From a virus: DNA of 49,897 nucleotides. The stretch lies in the IMG/VR virus record IMGVR_UViG_3300030328_004331, positions 1-49,897 of that record; one strand, 5' to 3'. Shown in pieces: positions 1 to 7,545 of the stretch. Below the pieces are notes generated by a model, which saw nothing but the letters and a program-made list of their open reading frames with translations, had not been told where the DNA came from and searched no databases. Position 1 is the stretch's first letter. The number at the start of each line of letters is the position of its first letter. The translations under genes were made by a program, and so were the position numbers.

Positions 1-405
1 TAAGTTGCCCGTGAGTGTGCCGCCAGCTACGGTGAATACCTCGTTACCCCCATACTTTAATGTGCCAGCAGAAAAATTCACATGACCCCTACTGTTGCCA
101 ATGTCTACATTTCCGTAGTTGTGTTTTAGAAAGAACTGGTCAGGTGTTCCTGTGGCTGAAATGTTGCCAGACTTTAATATAACACCAGCGTCATTTACAT
201 GGGAGTCAACTGTTCCTGTTAGCTCACCGCCAGCAAGGGGGAGGTAGCCTGTGGAGGCAGAGGGGTTGAGCAGTTGGTTTCCGCCAGACGTTCCGACGTA
301 CAGCTTGTTGCTGTCTGTTAAGTCTACACCTAACTCACCTACCTCAAGCGCACTAAGCGCACCCGAACCGCTTGTACGCCGTTTGATCTGAATTGTATTG
401 GCCAT
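1..405 (-). CDS. Fiber-like virion protein, N-terminal part (runs off window)
   Basis: Leftward frame open from an ATG at 403-405 to the window edge: 135 codons seen, C-terminus missing. The N-terminus has the pattern IQIKRR, then LEVGELGVDL, then NKLYVGTSGGN. The next two upstream genes carry the same N-terminal module. The rest is Gly/Thr/Asn-rich with phrases such as LPLAGGELTGTV and VAGGTLTGNL, typical of beta-rich trimeric phage tail fibers and appendages. The start follows the stop of the upstream gene directly, suggesting co-translation. Inference: the shared N-terminus anchors the protein to the tail and the missing C-terminus is a receptor-binding or spike part. Receptor specificity cannot be judged. 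Confidence 0.72.
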   Translation of the reverse strand, partial: MANTIQIKRRTSGSGALSALEVGELGVDLTDSNKLYVGTSGGNQLLNPSASTGYLPLAGGELTGTVDSHVNDAGVILKSGNISATGTPDQFFLKHNYGNVDIGNSRGHVNFSAGTLKYGGNEVFTVAGGTLTGNL

Positions 406-1452
406 TTAGAAACTTCCACAATCAATTGTCTTGTTCGTAAGTATCTGGGTTCCAGTAAGAGTGGCTACCGTGTTGTCAATAGAGAGAACGTAGTTGCTGT
501 CTATATTAAGCCCCGTTCCCGCATTAACTGGTAATGTCTGCCAACTGAACGATCCGTCTCCATCGGTGATGAGGTACTGACCGTTGGTTCCGTTACCGCT
601 CACGTTAAGCTCTGCCGCCCCTACCGTGTTGTCGGTGATCTGAGCAGCCCCTACCGCGCTGAGAGTTGCGAGTGAACCAAGGCCAGAAACTTTAGTATTG
701 GGTAAGCTGCCAGTAATGGAACTTGCATCCAGCTTCAGGGCAACCTTACCGCTCTCAATCACCAATCCTCCGTTAGCTTTCAGATCAGCACTAAGCGTGT
801 TCCCGCTCTTTGCAATACCATCCCCAGCAGTTATGGAACCCGTTCCACTAAACTGAGCAAACGCCAAGTTAGCGAGGGTTACATCTTCGTTAGTTGTGCA
901 GACCCAGCCCGTGTCAGCGTAGTCTGTTCCCTCCTCAACGAAGAAGAACATATTAGCGGAGCAACTATCATTTGCATTTAAGTCAGTTGCCCTACTCCAT
1001 GACCCACTAGCTACTACATAAATTCCATTAGAAGACCCTTGAGCGGACACTAGAACACGATCTCCAGCAACAGACGAAACCCCGTCAATCGTTGGTGTGC
1101 CTGACAGGGCTTGCGACGGAGAAACAACGTGTAGCCTGACTGACTCCCTTACGTCCAGACCTTGCACCGCCGCATCAACATCAGCCTTCCGGGCGGCATC
1201 GTTAGCGGCTACTGGCGCGGCTAGGTTAGTGATCCTCTTACTGTTTAGGTTTACGTTAGCAGTAGGGACTGGCATCAAGTTAAGAGGCCCAGCCACTACT
1301 GGCCTATTAGCCGCCTCTCCTCCTGTCTCGTTGCCCGAACCTACATAAAGTATATTGCTGACCTCTTGGAAAGCTAACTCACCTCTAGCTAATGCAGTTG
1401 GCGCAGCCGCTGGGCTGGTGTCACTGCGTTTGATTTTAATTATATTAGACAT
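406..1452 (-). CDS. Fiber-like virion protein with conserved N-terminal anchor
   Basis: 348 aa. Residues 1-40 hold the module found in three successive genes here (IIKIKRSDTS, LARGELAFQEV, ILYVGSGN). The region around residues 65-95 (NLNSKRITNLAAPVAANDAARKADVD, paraphrased) resembles the segment of many phage fibers in which a repeated linker precedes a trimeric shaft. The C-terminus ends LTGTQILTNKTIDCGSF; the L-T-N-K-T-I-D phrase is common in phage fiber repeats. No enzymatic motif is seen. The start overlaps the stop of the upstream gene by one base (TAATG). Likely a tail appendage protein; exact position in the particle is unknown. Confidence 0.75.
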   Translation of the reverse strand: MSNIIKIKRSDTSPAAAPTALARGELAFQEVSNILYVGSGNETGGEAANRPVVAGPLNLMPVPTANVNLNSKRITNLAAPVAANDAARKADVDAAVQGLDVRESVRLHVVSPSQALSGTPTIDGVSSVAGDRVLVSAQGSSNGIYVVASGSWSRATDLNANDSCSANMFFFVEEGTDYADTGWVCTTNEDVTLANLAFAQFSGTGSITAGDGIAKSGNTLSADLKANGGLVIESGKVALKLDASSITGSLPNTKVSGLGSLATLSAVGAAQITDNTVGAAELNVSGNGTNGQYLITDGDGSFSWQTLPVNAGTGLNIDSNYVLSIDNTVATLTGTQILTNKTIDCGSF

Positions 1453-1745
1453 TAGAAGAATCCTCCATTGAGGGTTTTATCATGAAGCTCTTGTATGTTT
1501 TGAGTTCCAACAGCATCGCCTTTTATTTTAAGTAGCTGCTTGATCTCTTCAGCGGTTAATGAAGAAGCTTCTTCAAACTCCATTCCCGCTATCGCTATCT
1601 TTTTTCTGGCCTGACCTCTGTTCTCTCCACCCGCACCAATATACAGAAGCCCATCGACTTCATTGTAAGCAAGCTCACCCCGACCTAAGTTACGTGGTGG
1701 GCCTTTACGCTTAGTCTCATGCTGTATCTTGGTACGAACAGACAT
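1452..1745 (-). CDS. Short fiber-like protein (minimal paralog)
   Basis: 97 aa. It consists almost only of the N-terminal anchor module (LGRGELAYNEV, LLYIGAGGEN) and a C-terminal tail (GTQNIQELHDKTLNGGFF). That tail parallels the C-terminus of the next gene: GTQ, then L, then KT(I/L), then F at the end. It therefore looks like a fiber with its central shaft missing. It could be a stub that caps or spaces the adsorption apparatus, or a product of internal deletion. One-base TAATG overlaps at both ends tie it to its neighbours. Function is inferred only from this similarity. Confidence 0.68.
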   Translation of the reverse strand: MSVRTKIQHETKRKGPPRNLGRGELAYNEVDGLLYIGAGGENRGQARKKIAIAGMEFEEASSLTAEEIKQLLKIKGDAVGTQNIQELHDKTLNGGFF

Positions 1746-2131
1746 TAGCCTATAAAGGTTATTTTATATATATCTCCGTTTTCGGCAGATGCTGGGTTGA
1801 ATGATATTTGAGTCTTGTTTGCGCTTATATATTTAATTTCAGCTTCTGCCGATGCGCCTATATCTACATATTGGTTCACTCCATTGATTTCTCCAGCGAC
1901 ATCTAAAATCGACACATCTAAATATTCTGTGTTCAGATCATGCTGGAATGTAACCTTATCGTTCGACCAATCAAGGCCGCTTTCAAAGCTTAATTTACTA
2001 GAAGCACCATCTCCTCTAGAGCTACCCGCAAAAGAACTACCTGATGTTTTCCAACTTAAAACAAAAGTAACTTTACTAACACCGCTGCTGGAGCCGCTTC
2101 CGCTTCCACTTCCTGTTATTTCTGCTGCCAT
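1745..2131 (-). CDS. Hypothetical virion protein, Gly/Ser-rich N-terminus
   Basis: 128 aa. The first 20 residues are a run of Gly and Ser; the remainder is beta-prone (VTFVLSWKT, VTFQHDLNTEYLDVSIL, DIYKITFIG). No signal peptide, membrane segment or catalytic motif is visible. It sits between fiber-like and small structural genes, overlapping the downstream fiber gene by one base, so a minor structural role is likely. I do not recognise the family. Confidence 0.6.
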   Translation of the reverse strand: MAAEITGSGSGSGSSSGVSKVTFVLSWKTSGSSFAGSSRGDGASSKLSFESGLDWSNDKVTFQHDLNTEYLDVSILDVAGEINGVNQYVDIGASAEAEIKYISANKTQISFNPASAENGDIYKITFIG

Positions 2132-2143
2132 ATGCCTGTGTCC

Positions 2144-2476
2144 TTATACGAACTCTGCGAATGTAAACTTGGTTCCACTACTACTCCACGCAGTAATTTC
2201 CCCAGTGAAGTCATCAATTTTAACAGTACCTCCAGAACCGTCATATTCAGCAGCACTTGCTTTTAGTATGAAGTGAACAACGCTAGTACTAGCAGTCGCT
2301 CCCATAGCAATATGCAACGGATTAGTTCCGTGGTTTTGTATTGTGATAGATTTTCTAGCTGGGTTATCTGCCGAAACAGTACCATTTGCTGTCTTCTTTA
2401 CAGCCGTACTAGCAGTAATTAAATTGCTAGGCTGCGGCCCTCCTCCTATGTCTGGTGTATATCCACTTGAACTCAT
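2144..2476 (-). CDS. Small structural protein (hypothetical)
   Basis: 110 aa. The middle segment KSITIQNHGTNPLHIAMG has the form 'strand, Q-N-x-G-x-N-P-L, strand', which I associate with small beta-sandwich proteins of phage heads or tails. The C-terminus (KIDDFTGEITAWSSSGTKFTFAEFV) also looks like beta strands. It lies between the adaptor-like gene and the fibers. A head-decoration or tail accessory role is an inference from context only. Confidence 0.62.
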   Translation of the reverse strand: MSSSGYTPDIGGGPQPSNLITASTAVKKTANGTVSADNPARKSITIQNHGTNPLHIAMGATASTSVVHFILKASAAEYDGSGGTVKIDDFTGEITAWSSSGTKFTFAEFV

Positions 2477-2487
2477 ATTATTTCTCC

Positions 2488-3285
2488 TTAACTTGGTCTC
2501 CCTTGATCAGGGTAAATTTGTTGACGCCTATCATCTTTTTGCGTGCACTCCCATATCATCTCACTAACTGTGTCGTTAAACTCTGATGTTGCAAACCCGT
2601 AGGATTCTGAATCGTGATCCCAATCACGGGCATGCTCCTTGGTCACATAAAGACGAACAGCTCTTTGAACCTCTGGATCGTCTCCATCTATAATATCATT
2701 ATCTGCCCAAGTCTTTTTAAAACCCGACCACTCAATTACAAGTGACTCAGAGTTAATTAGCCTTGGAGCTATGTATAGCTTGTTTCTGTATTTGGCCCAC
2801 ATGCCGTTGAAGGCTCTTTCTTCTGTGTCCGCTGACGTCTGGCTTGCCACCTGAACATTGGTCGGATCTGTAGTCGAAGACGAAGCAGACTTGTCTGTTG
2901 CTACTTTTAAATGGTCAGTCGCTTCTTCTCCCCTAATCCATTCCATTATGTCTTTGAAGGACTTCTGCTTGTAGTGTCGCTCATCAAACTTGCTTGTTGA
3001 ATTTGTATTGTCTGAATCGCTGTCTATTGTGTAGAGCCTGTTTATTACGCCGTCAGGAGCTGCAACCACAGAAGTTCTTACGTATTCCTCAACAGCTGAG
3101 TTAACAGATCCTCCTGACATTACATCTGTTTTAGTCACATTAAGCTGCTGAAAGCATGGAACATACTTTTGCAGGTGAACTAAAGCCTCAACAATGTAGT
3201 TGTTTATTACAGTACTAAGGTTCTCAGGAACCCCATACGGGAACACCTGAGAGCGAACATTTGATTTTAAAGTAGCAAAAGTCAT
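2488..3285 (-). CDS. Putative head-tail adaptor / tail tube-type protein
   Basis: 265 aa, helical N-terminus (TLKSNVRSQVFPYGVPENLSTVINNYIVEALVHLQKYVP). This resembles the opening of podoviral gp4/gp11-like connector proteins, in which an N-terminal helix bundle packs under the portal. The C-terminal half (WAKYRNKLYIAPRL, LVIEWSGFKKTW, DPEVQRAVRLYVTKEHARDW) also fits that group. Position two genes after the major capsid supports it. The gene overlaps the upstream reading frame by 4 nt. Family assignment is from pattern and context. Confidence 0.55.
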   Translation of the reverse strand: MTFATLKSNVRSQVFPYGVPENLSTVINNYIVEALVHLQKYVPCFQQLNVTKTDVMSGGSVNSAVEEYVRTSVVAAPDGVINRLYTIDSDSDNTNSTSKFDERHYKQKSFKDIMEWIRGEEATDHLKVATDKSASSSTTDPTNVQVASQTSADTEERAFNGMWAKYRNKLYIAPRLINSESLVIEWSGFKKTWADNDIIDGDDPEVQRAVRLYVTKEHARDWDHDSESYGFATSEFNDTVSEMIWECTQKDDRRQQIYPDQGRPS

Positions 3286-3692
3286 TTAGGTTTCTTTTTA
3301 AACTTACCCACCCTTTTCTTTGGGGCAGGGGCTGGCTCAGGTGCAGGCTCACCAGACATGCTTGGGTTGGCTGCAGGCTGAACACTTTCTGGTTGTGGGG
3401 GAGGAACTGACGAGTCCATCGCGTACCCCCCTTTTATCTCCTCCCTCCATTTCTTCTGAACTATCGTTCCCTGTGATTTTTTTTTTATATAATCAGCGTA
3501 TTCCTCTTTAGTGGAAACCATAACACCACCAACACCCTTGTTAATGGCAGTGTTTATTTCATTTATCAGGAACTTATCCTTGGTGGCTATGTATCCCCAC
3601 TCATTGTCTGCAGTTGGGAATATCAGCTTCTGTCCGTTGCTTAAATACAACGGTGTGGTTGGGTCAACCTGCTTGTAATAGCGATTGTTCAT
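3282..3692 (-). CDS. Hypothetical protein, Pro- and Lys-rich C-terminus
   Basis: Chosen start is the ATG at 3690-3692 (136 aa). The frame extends upstream to a GTG at 3752, but that extension would lie inside a strong terminator hairpin (3712-3754). The protein begins MNNRYYKQVDPTTPLYLSNGQK, has a mixed core with YIATKDKFLINEINTAINKGVGGVMV, a Pro/Ala-rich linker (PPPQPES, EPAPEPAPAPKK) and ends KKRVGKFKKKPK. The N-terminal part resembles small cyanophage-type proteins encoded next to capsid genes; the role is unknown. The basic tail could touch DNA. Confidence 0.6.
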   Translation of the reverse strand: MNNRYYKQVDPTTPLYLSNGQKLIFPTADNEWGYIATKDKFLINEINTAINKGVGGVMVSTKEEYADYIKKKSQGTIVQKKWREEIKGGYAMDSSVPPPQPESVQPAANPSMSGEPAPEPAPAPKKRVGKFKKKPK

Positions 3693-3711
3693 GCACCCCG
3701 AATTTATTATG

Positions 3712-3754
3712 AAAAAGGGCGGCAGGCAAGCAGTTGTAAGCCCACCTGCCACCC
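3712..3754 (-). terminator. Intrinsic terminator after the major capsid gene
   Basis: Read leftward: GGGTGGCAGG (3754-3745), an 18-nt loop, CCTGCCGCCC (3726-3717), then TTTTT (3716-3712). The stem is 10 bp with one G-U wobble. It lies just past the capsid stop and would cut transcription between the capsid and the downstream tail genes. This is a common way to keep capsid mRNA in excess. Confidence 0.82.
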
Positions 3755-3784
3755 TTGTGGCAAAACATTATAACTAATCTTAGA

Positions 3785-5668
3785 TTAGTCAGTAGCTGGA
3801 GTCTCGTCGTCAGTTAGCAAGTCAGTCTCGCTACCAGTAACAGTGGCTCCACCAATCGAAGTATAGTCAGTAGAGTTAACTACTGTATCTGGCTCAGCAT
3901 CGTCAAAGTTCTCAACGATAAGGTTATCGTCAGGACACTCAACAACTGCCGTCCAAGTAACACTGTTAAGTGTAACTTCCTTGGTTGGCGAACGCATCAC
4001 GCAGCCGTAACCGCTGTCGATCTTAGCCAAGTCTTCCAGAGCACCAACAGTGTGCACCTTACGATTAGAGTCCACGATGCCGGGATAAATACCGCCACCC
4101 AAGTCCAAGAACATAAGGAATCTGCCACTATCACCAATAACACGGGTTGAACCATCGTTATTGTAGGTGGAAGATGTGGTTAACGCTTCAGCCTTCATGG
4201 CAGAAACAAAATCATCGAAGTAATGATCGGTGATAATGTTTAGCGTGACACCCTGCGGGTAGAGCAACTCATAGCTGCGAACACGGAAACCAAGCTTAGC
4301 AATACTGCCATCTTTAACTTGGTAATCGAACGTGATAGCACTGTTGCTATTGGCTGTAACAGTAGCAGCACCGTAGTACTTAACCATTGCAGTCTGGATA
4401 CTAGCAGCAGTCTTGCTGTCCGTGTAACAGTCAATGCTGTCAGAAGGACGACCACTGTTAGAACGAGTACGATACAAGGTGTACAACTCGTTGAACAACT
4501 CAGCCAAGTTAAGACGCTGACCTTTCAAGTCCTTAACGCGACCGCAGGCCTGCAACTGCTCGTAAATGCCAATGGCATTGGCCTTGCGGCTAACGACATG
4601 GCTGCTAGCAGAAGTAGTAACACCACCCAAGTTGGCATTGTAGTGTGCGTACTGAGGATCAAGAGAAGTCCAGTTAGCTAGACTTTGGTTAGTGCCAATA
4701 CGCTTACCCCAGAAGAACGAGTTCATCCACTCGCGCTGCCACATAGCTCCAAGCTGGCGGTTACGCTCAGCAATAGTAACGTCACCGAACTTAGCAAAGT
4801 AAGGGTTGTTAGCAGTAAGCTTAGCAAACCATTCTTTGTAGAACTCATCCACACAAAGAGTGTAACGAGAAGTCTGAGTCCAGAACGGAACCACGCGATT
4901 CGGGTTCAGAGCAGGACGATTGTTACACCAGCTCTCGTAATCGCTTACGTTGTTGGCTCCAATAACAGCAACACCAGCTTCGATAGTGCCGTCAGATGTG
5001 CTGTCGCCATTGCTTACAGCTTTGACCGCAACGTCCGTGAAAACAGGAGTAGCAGCACCATCAACAGCAGCAGCAATAATCTCGAATTGAGTGCGTGTTG
5101 CTGCACCTGCAGCACTACGTCCAAACGTGTGAAGCGTACCTCCGGGAACAAACCAGCTTGCATTCGGATCAAGGCTGTAACGGTTGTGCAACCTTAGAAC
5201 CCTAGTAGCTCCGACAAGCTGAGCGTCAGAAATAGGATAAGCAGCGTTCCCGTTTGTAGCATTGTTGTTACCATAAAAAGTTGTCTGGTAACTCTGAACT
5301 ATCGCCCAGTAGTCATCATTAATGATGCTCTTCTGAGAGGCCAAGATGAACGGCTCCATAATGGAGTCAGTACCTTGAATCTTTTTCTGGTTGATCAGTG
5401 CTCCCACGGGACGCGCAGAAGACATAAGCCAGTCGTATAAACCGTATGTCTTGGTTCCGCAGGCCTTTAGCTCCATATTAGTGGTCATCAAGGACTGCAT
5501 GTCCCGATACTCACCAGCACTTCCAGATTTAAAAATATCTAAAAGCCCGCTTGGAGTGGCATATGCTATGTTAGAACGAGTAATCGTTCCACATGAGTCG
5601 TAGTTGTTGGAGATAGCCGTAGAGCATCTGCTCCCATGATCCCCAAACAGTTGGTCTTGTGTAGGCAT
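3785..5668 (-). CDS. Major capsid protein (by context)
   Basis: 627 aa, no catalytic motif, mixed alpha/beta with many aromatic residues. The order scaffold, this gene, terminator, adaptor is the usual place for the major capsid protein. It has the strongest ribosome binding site seen in the virion block (AGGAGG, 7 nt before the ATG) and its own terminator, both expected for the most abundant virion protein. It is longer than a typical HK97-fold capsid protein (300-400 aa), so an inserted domain is likely. The stretch at residues ~190-250, rich in Gly/Ala/Thr, is a candidate. The tail (SETDLLTDDETPATD) is acidic. Direct sequence recognition is weak. Confidence 0.7.
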   Translation of the reverse strand: MPTQDQLFGDHGSRCSTAISNNYDSCGTITRSNIAYATPSGLLDIFKSGSAGEYRDMQSLMTTNMELKACGTKTYGLYDWLMSSARPVGALINQKKIQGTDSIMEPFILASQKSIINDDYWAIVQSYQTTFYGNNNATNGNAAYPISDAQLVGATRVLRLHNRYSLDPNASWFVPGGTLHTFGRSAAGAATRTQFEIIAAAVDGAATPVFTDVAVKAVSNGDSTSDGTIEAGVAVIGANNVSDYESWCNNRPALNPNRVVPFWTQTSRYTLCVDEFYKEWFAKLTANNPYFAKFGDVTIAERNRQLGAMWQREWMNSFFWGKRIGTNQSLANWTSLDPQYAHYNANLGGVTTSASSHVVSRKANAIGIYEQLQACGRVKDLKGQRLNLAELFNELYTLYRTRSNSGRPSDSIDCYTDSKTAASIQTAMVKYYGAATVTANSNSAITFDYQVKDGSIAKLGFRVRSYELLYPQGVTLNIITDHYFDDFVSAMKAEALTTSSTYNNDGSTRVIGDSGRFLMFLDLGGGIYPGIVDSNRKVHTVGALEDLAKIDSGYGCVMRSPTKEVTLNSVTWTAVVECPDDNLIVENFDDAEPDTVVNSTDYTSIGGATVTGSETDLLTDDETPATD

Positions 5669-5675
5669 AATATAT

Positions 5676-5696
5676 TCCTCCTAAAAGGTGGGAGGA
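5676..5696 (-). promoter_or_regulatory. Capsid ribosome binding site inside a small hairpin
   Basis: Leftward reading gives TCCTCC (5696-5691), a 9-nt loop, then GGAGGA (5681-5676), 7 nt before the capsid ATG at 5668. The Shine-Dalgarno sequence is one arm of a perfect 6-bp stem. The stem could restrain initiation or protect the 5' end; ribosomes translating the scaffold gene, which ends at 5702, could open it. Confidence 0.6.
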
Positions 5697-5701
5697 TTTT
5701 A

Positions 5702-7246
5702 TTATCCCCAAAGCATTTCCGCCAATTCTTTTTCTGGAGTTTTTATTTGGTCTGTCCCTGTGGTCAAATTTGGCGATGAAGCAGAGGCAGCATCAGACGA
5801 GGGGGAGTTTGGTTTATTAGGGTTTTTTGTAGAATTTTTTTGTTTGGCTCGCGTCTTTTTCCCCGCAGGAGCAGCTCCATATCTTTCTAGCATTTTCCTT
5901 GATTGCTCAATTTCAGCGTTAACAGAACCGCTCAACTCCTTAATAAGTTCCTTTGTTAATAGGTTCGAATCTATAGTCCAGTAATTTTTTTTGTCAGAAA
6001 CTGACATTTTTTTATACTCAGAGTTTGTTGCGAAAGATTTCCCGTTCCACCTCTGGCTTTCAGATGGAAGGCTTTTAACATATTTCTCCCTTTCAGAAAG
6101 GAACTCTGCAACAACCTTATGTGTTTCGTTTCTTGAGTTACCAGAGAAGGTTCCGCTTTTGTCTGAGTTTTGCTGTATTTCGTACACCATACTACCCAGT
6201 GTTTCAGCAGCCGCAGAAACCTTATCAAAGACAAGTGGGTCTGATTTCTCCGCCTCCTCAAGTCCTTTCTCTGAAAGTATGCCAGCCATTTCTGGGCTAA
6301 TTTCTTTTACTAAATCTTGAATTGCTTCATTAGCTTTATCTTGAGCAACTGGCTGAGTTTCAGCCCTGTTGCTAAGCTTGTCCTCTAATTCATCAATTTT
6401 ACTTTGATATTTTTTCTCAACATCGCCTATAACCTCCTCCATCTCAACGCGCCTTTCAGCCTTCTTGAAATCAACTTGAGAATACTTAGGCTCGTTTTGC
6501 TCATAGAAAGAAGCGTGCTCCTCGGATTCAGGGTCAAAAGTTTCCCCGGGGTTTCTTGCTATCCAGTCTTTTTGGTAGTTTTTAGAAGCCTCTACAAAGT
6601 TTACAAATTGCTCCTTAACGCCTTTATACTTTGAGGGATTAGAGCCCTCCATCTGTTTAAACACTTCATAGGTTAACTGATCTTCGTTATCTAAAGATGG
6701 AGAGTTTAGCTGATCGGGCTCAGAATCTAACAAGCTGTCATCGTTGCTCTTCTTTAACGCCTCAGCTGCCGCCTGACCTGCAAGTTTTGCCATATCCTCC
6801 ATGGAGGGAACGGGATCTTTCCTTCTTAATCTTTTTTTAGGCCTCTCTTCGGGAAGCGAATCTTTGACTTCACCCCCATCGTCTTCACTAACTTCTTCTA
6901 TTTGTTCAGCTTCTTCCTGCTCTGTTTCTTCAGGGGGATTATTTTCAGCTTCTTTTTCAGCCTTGGTTTCCATCCCCATCATTTTCCTGAGCTCTAAAAG
7001 GTTACCATCAACATCAGACTGAGGCTCACTCTCTTGGCTGGCTTGCTCTTCCTGTTCTTCCTGTTCTTTATCTGGAGATTCTTTTTCTCCTGTATACTCT
7101 ACAATATCAGGAGACTTAAACTCCACATGCTTAACATTAGGGTCGTTTCTCTGAGCGCCTGATATTTCTTTTTCTGTGTCCATTGCTCCTTCAACTTCAA
7201 TACCTTGATTGAGTTCCAATACTGGTTTGTCTGGTAGTCCTGCCAT
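5702..7246 (-). CDS. Putative scaffolding protein
   Basis: 514 aa, strongly charged. The N-terminal 150 residues are very acidic (KEQEEQEEQASQESEPQ, ETEQEEAEQIEEVSEDDGG), followed by a basic patch (RPKKRLRRKDPVPS). There is a central coiled coil (VDFKKAERRVEMEEVIGDVEKKY and the following ~40 residues) and a Ser/Lys/Asn-rich C-terminus ending EKELAEMLWG. Low-complexity, acidic, helical proteins just upstream of the capsid gene are characteristic of scaffolds that template procapsid assembly and then leave. No protease motif is visible. Confidence 0.65.
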   Translation of the reverse strand: MAGLPDKPVLELNQGIEVEGAMDTEKEISGAQRNDPNVKHVEFKSPDIVEYTGEKESPDKEQEEQEEQASQESEPQSDVDGNLLELRKMMGMETKAEKEAENNPPEETEQEEAEQIEEVSEDDGGEVKDSLPEERPKKRLRRKDPVPSMEDMAKLAGQAAAEALKKSNDDSLLDSEPDQLNSPSLDNEDQLTYEVFKQMEGSNPSKYKGVKEQFVNFVEASKNYQKDWIARNPGETFDPESEEHASFYEQNEPKYSQVDFKKAERRVEMEEVIGDVEKKYQSKIDELEDKLSNRAETQPVAQDKANEAIQDLVKEISPEMAGILSEKGLEEAEKSDPLVFDKVSAAAETLGSMVYEIQQNSDKSGTFSGNSRNETHKVVAEFLSEREKYVKSLPSESQRWNGKSFATNSEYKKMSVSDKKNYWTIDSNLLTKELIKELSGSVNAEIEQSRKMLERYGAAPAGKKTRAKQKNSTKNPNKPNSPSSDAASASSPNLTTGTDQIKTPEKELAEMLWG

Positions 7247-7545
7247 TATTCTAAGTTAGGGTCTATTTCGAAACTAAGTTTGTATAGTTCCTTTTCTGGT
7301 TTGGAGTATTCATTAAGTATTTTAATGAAAGTTATTAGCTCGGAGGCGCTAGATATATGCTCATTAGCCTCCCATTCTCTGCTCTCTAAACGATTTAAAC
7401 TAGCCTCTTTTCCACCTATAGCTTGGTGGAAGGCTATCTCGTTCATCACATATTTCTTAAAGTCTTTGGCCCTGCTGTCTCCGAGCCATTCTTTTACCTG
7501 AACTACCTCTTGGTCAGTTGTAGTGTTCTTTACGTAGTTAATCAA
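7246..7545 (-). CDS. Hypothetical protein between portal and scaffold
   Basis: 99 aa, predicted all-helical (INYVKNTTTDQEVVQVKEW; ELITFIKILNEYSKPEKELYKL), acidic at the C-terminus. It overlaps the portal gene upstream by 4 nt and the scaffold start by one base, so it is translated with them. Could be an assembly co-factor; I do not recognise it. Confidence 0.62.
   Translation of the reverse strand: MINYVKNTTTDQEVVQVKEWLGDSRAKDFKKYVMNEIAFHQAIGGKEASLNRLESREWEANEHISSASELITFIKILNEYSKPEKELYKLSFEIDPNLE

Noticed and set aside
4319-5197. Two + strand open frames (120 and 170 aa) inside the capsid gene
   Set aside because: They are shadows of the leftward capsid gene: Ser/Thr/Val-rich antisense sequence, no ribosome site, no neighbours on that strand.
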